A program made the position numbers and the translations under genes. Source: an uncultured bacterium (GTDB lineage: Bacteria > Patescibacteriota > Patescibacteriia > Patescibacteriales > UBA12465). From it: a stretch of DNA of 5,794 bases. The notes below the pieces were generated by a model. It had not been told where the DNA came from and ran no database searches. It was given only the letters and a program-made list of their open reading frames with translations. Of the stretch, positions 5,109 to 5,794 are shown in pieces (the stretch's first letter is position 1; each line of letters opens with the position of its first letter). Location: the NCBI GenBank assembly GCA_903904095.1, contig CAIVBF010000128.1:1-5794 (forward strand). The letters are read 5' to 3'.

Positions 5109-5137
5109 AATATAGCTGATAAATCTGATTTTGCCAA
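5109..5137 (-). promoter_or_regulatory. ychF promoter, predicted to give a leaderless mRNA
   Basis: On the minus strand, TTGGCA (plus 5132-5137, five of six) is followed by a 17-base spacer and TATATT (plus 5109-5114, five of six). A start 6-8 bases beyond the -10 falls at about 5101-5103, which is at or within two bases of the ychF ATG at 5101. It would exclude the ATG at 5107 and the TTG at 5137 as starts for this transcript. Confidence 0.7.
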
Positions 5138-5164
5138 TCTAATTTAATTAGCTAATATTCAGAC

Positions 5165-5197
5165 AAATAAAAAGAGGCCCATGACGGGCCGCTCTTT
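5165..5197 (-). terminator. Intrinsic terminator between the origin region and ychF
   Basis: GGCCC (5176-5180) pairs with GGGCC (5186-5190) across a five-base loop. AAAGA (5171-5175) and TCTTT (5193-5197) extend the stem past a two-base bulge. Read on the minus strand it is followed at once by TCTTTTTATTT. It lies upstream of the ychF promoter, so it must stop a minus-strand transcript coming from the origin side. That is indirect evidence that something at 5200-5500 is transcribed on the minus strand. Confidence 0.75.
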
Positions 5198-5219
5198 ATT
5201 ATATAAGAAGTTAATAAAT

Positions 5220-5278
5220 ATTAGGCGCCGGATGAGCCTCGTACCTAATCACGCACTTTTTTGTACTGTCTGATTAAG
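5220..5278 (-). other. Structured RNA stretch with alternative hairpins before the terminator
   Basis: In the minus-strand RNA, CTTAATCA (plus 5271-5278) pairs with TGATTAGG (plus 5244-5251), and GTAC/GTGC stack inside around an AAAAAA loop. A second pairing, ATTAGG (plus 5244-5249) with CCTAAT (plus 5220-5225), uses part of the same strand and excludes the first. AGGC/GCCT can form inside this second hairpin. Together with the terminator at 5165-5197 this resembles a switchable leader or the 3' part of a small RNA. No known RNA family was recognised. Confidence 0.4.
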
Positions 5279-5403
5279 TATTTGAAGCTAATTGCTGACT
5301 TACAAGCATATCTTTCCAATTCCCGCAAAATAATATTATTTTTATTTAATTTATGGCTAACCTTTAAATAAGAGTTATTGAAATTTCTTTTATAGATTTT
5401 CAA
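5245..5403 (-). CDS. Possible 52-residue small protein
   Basis: A minus-strand frame opens with TTG (5403-5401) and ends with TAG (5247-5245). The first half is Asn/Lys-rich and uninformative. The second half (LRELERYACKSAISFKYLIR) looks helical and protein-like, and has more varied codons than surrounding intergenic DNA. A terminator follows about 50 bases later. Against it: no ATG start, no Shine-Dalgarno sequence, no clear promoter, and the last codons overlap the hairpin at 5244-5278. I do not recognise the product. It may be chance or the remnant of a gene. Confidence 0.25.
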   Translation of the reverse strand: MKIYKRNFNNSYLKVSHKLNKNNIILRELERYACKSAISFKYLIRQYKKVRD

Positions 5404-5586
5404 TACATTTTATTTATAATTTTTGTTAGCACGATTATTATTTGCTCAACTATATTATATTCGTCACGTCAGCGTTGACGATGTGCAATTTAGGAATCAG
5501 TTAAAGAACCTACTAGAATTATAGCACTTTAAAATATAGTGGTCAAATATCGTGGACTTATCTAGTCTAATTTAGAGTTTTTGTGG
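5404..5586. other. AT-rich intergenic stretch with one GC-rich inverted repeat
   Basis: No gene can be supported here. The one island that stands out is CGTCA (5467-5471) facing TGACG (5476-5480), with another CGTCA copy just before it (5462-5466). TATAAT occurs on the minus strand at plus 5454-5459, without a matching -35 element. Confidence 0.5.
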
Positions 5587-5640
5587 TTATTTTATCTAAT
5601 ATTAAATAAAATATATTTTATGTTAATATTGTTTTTCAGC

Positions 5641-5668
5641 TTTAAGTCTATGTTGTTGTAGACTTAAA
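5641..5668. repeat. Perfect 10-base-pair inverted repeat beside the DnaA boxes
   Basis: TTTAAGTCTA (5641-5650) and TAGACTTAAA (5659-5668) are exact reverse complements around the loop TGTTGTTG. No T-run follows directly on either strand, so it is not a typical terminator. Its place between the AT-rich stretch and the DnaA boxes suggests a protein-binding site or cruciform. The function is unknown. Confidence 0.7.
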
Positions 5669-5696
5669 ATACGTTTTTGTGCACAGAAAACACAAG

Positions 5697-5705
5697 TTAT
5701 CCACA
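5697..5705 (+). promoter_or_regulatory. Consensus DnaA box
   Basis: TTATCCACA matches the DnaA-binding consensus exactly. It lies 65 bases ahead of the probable dnaA start and 15-20 bases upstream of -10-like sequences (TATGAT 5721-5726, GATAAT 5724-5729). DnaA bound here could therefore also repress its own gene, as known in other bacteria. Confidence 0.75.
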
Positions 5706-5769
5706 GGTTTTATGATTATGTATGATAATAGGCATATTATTGTTGTTTTATTGATAAGTGTGGTCTTTA

Positions 5770-5794
5770 ATGGAAAGTAAAAAATTGTTGCATA
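5770..5794 (+). CDS. dnaA: Start of a plus-strand gene, probably dnaA (truncated by the window end)
   Basis: ATG at 5770 opens MESKKLLH before the window ends. Many DnaA proteins start with a short charged segment of this kind followed by a helix, but eight residues are not diagnostic. The assignment rests mainly on position: a consensus DnaA box and AT-rich DNA directly upstream, with the flanking genes diverging. No clear Shine-Dalgarno sequence precedes the start. Confidence 0.5.

Larger units (their letters stand above)
5587..5769. other. Probable chromosomal replication origin (oriC)
   Basis: A perfect DnaA box TTATCCACA lies at 5697-5705. A one-mismatch relative, TTGTGCACA, is at 5677-5685, and a two-mismatch minus-strand copy is at 5583-5591 in the flanking bases. 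The stretch about 5588-5634 is almost pure A/T and could be the unwinding element. A perfect inverted repeat (5641-5668) lies between the two. The probable dnaA start follows at 5770, the usual bacterial arrangement. Genes to the left are nearly all on the minus strand, co-oriented with a leftward fork. Only one perfect box is visible, so the rest of the origin may lie beyond dnaA. Confidence 0.6.

Noticed and set aside
5102..5137. Longer ychF start at TTG 5137 (12 extra residues) or ATG 5107 (2 extra residues)
   Set aside because: The extra residues are not part of the YchF family N-terminus, and a near-consensus promoter occupies 5109-5137.
5327..5342. 16-base palindrome AAAATAATATTATTTT
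   Set aside because: It is made only of A and T in very AT-rich DNA, where such palindromes arise by chance. No function can be supported.
5697..5735. DnaA-trio repeats next to the DnaA box
   Set aside because: The bases on both sides of TTATCCACA do not show a clear run of the expected three-base repeats.

Overview
The window looks like a piece of an AT-rich chromosome from a small-genome bacterium, most likely of the Patescibacteria (Candidate Phyla Radiation). This is inferred from protein character: a ribosomal protein S6 with a long charged C-terminal tail, an EF-P with arginine at its tip loop, a THUMP-style/Trm11-like RNA methyltransferase with a TEPYLGP motif, and very economical gene content. 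The placement rests on recognition, not on a search. No mobile element, CRISPR array, tRNA or rRNA was seen.

Layout from left to right. A strong bidirectional terminator (21-56) closes a minus-strand cluster that reads, in order of transcription, rpsF (S6), ssb, rpsR (S18) and efp. Its probable promoter is at 2091-2119, followed by a leader with two mutually exclusive hairpins. A 299-base divergent region separates this cluster from a plus-strand methyltransferase gene (2269-3459). That gene is preceded by four alternately complementary segments ending in a full intrinsic terminator just before the start codon, which is the architecture of a transcription attenuator. Two convergent terminators (3487-3508 plus, 3515-3549 minus) then separate it from a small unrecognised minus-strand gene (3561-3827). 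The minus-strand ATPase gene ychF (4037-5101) follows, with a near-consensus promoter placed so that the mRNA should begin at or next to the AUG.

The right end (about 5160-5794) holds a terminator, a structured stretch, a possible 52-codon minus-strand ORF, very AT-rich DNA, a perfect inverted repeat, a consensus DnaA box (TTATCCACA, 5697-5705), and an ATG at 5770 that is probably the first eight codons of dnaA. I read this as the chromosomal origin region. Every gene to its left except the methyltransferase lies on the minus strand, co-oriented with a fork leaving that origin leftwards.

The cluster is translation and replication housekeeping: S6 and S18 form a pair in the 30S platform, SSB coats single-stranded DNA, EF-P relieves polyproline stalls, and YchF is a ribosome-associated ATPase. 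The most interesting material is in the RNA and DNA signals: the attenuator-like leader, a leaderless ychF, a perfect but apparently unused Shine-Dalgarno sequence, a palindrome that can be read as operator or terminator, and the near absence of normally placed Shine-Dalgarno sequences at all start codons.
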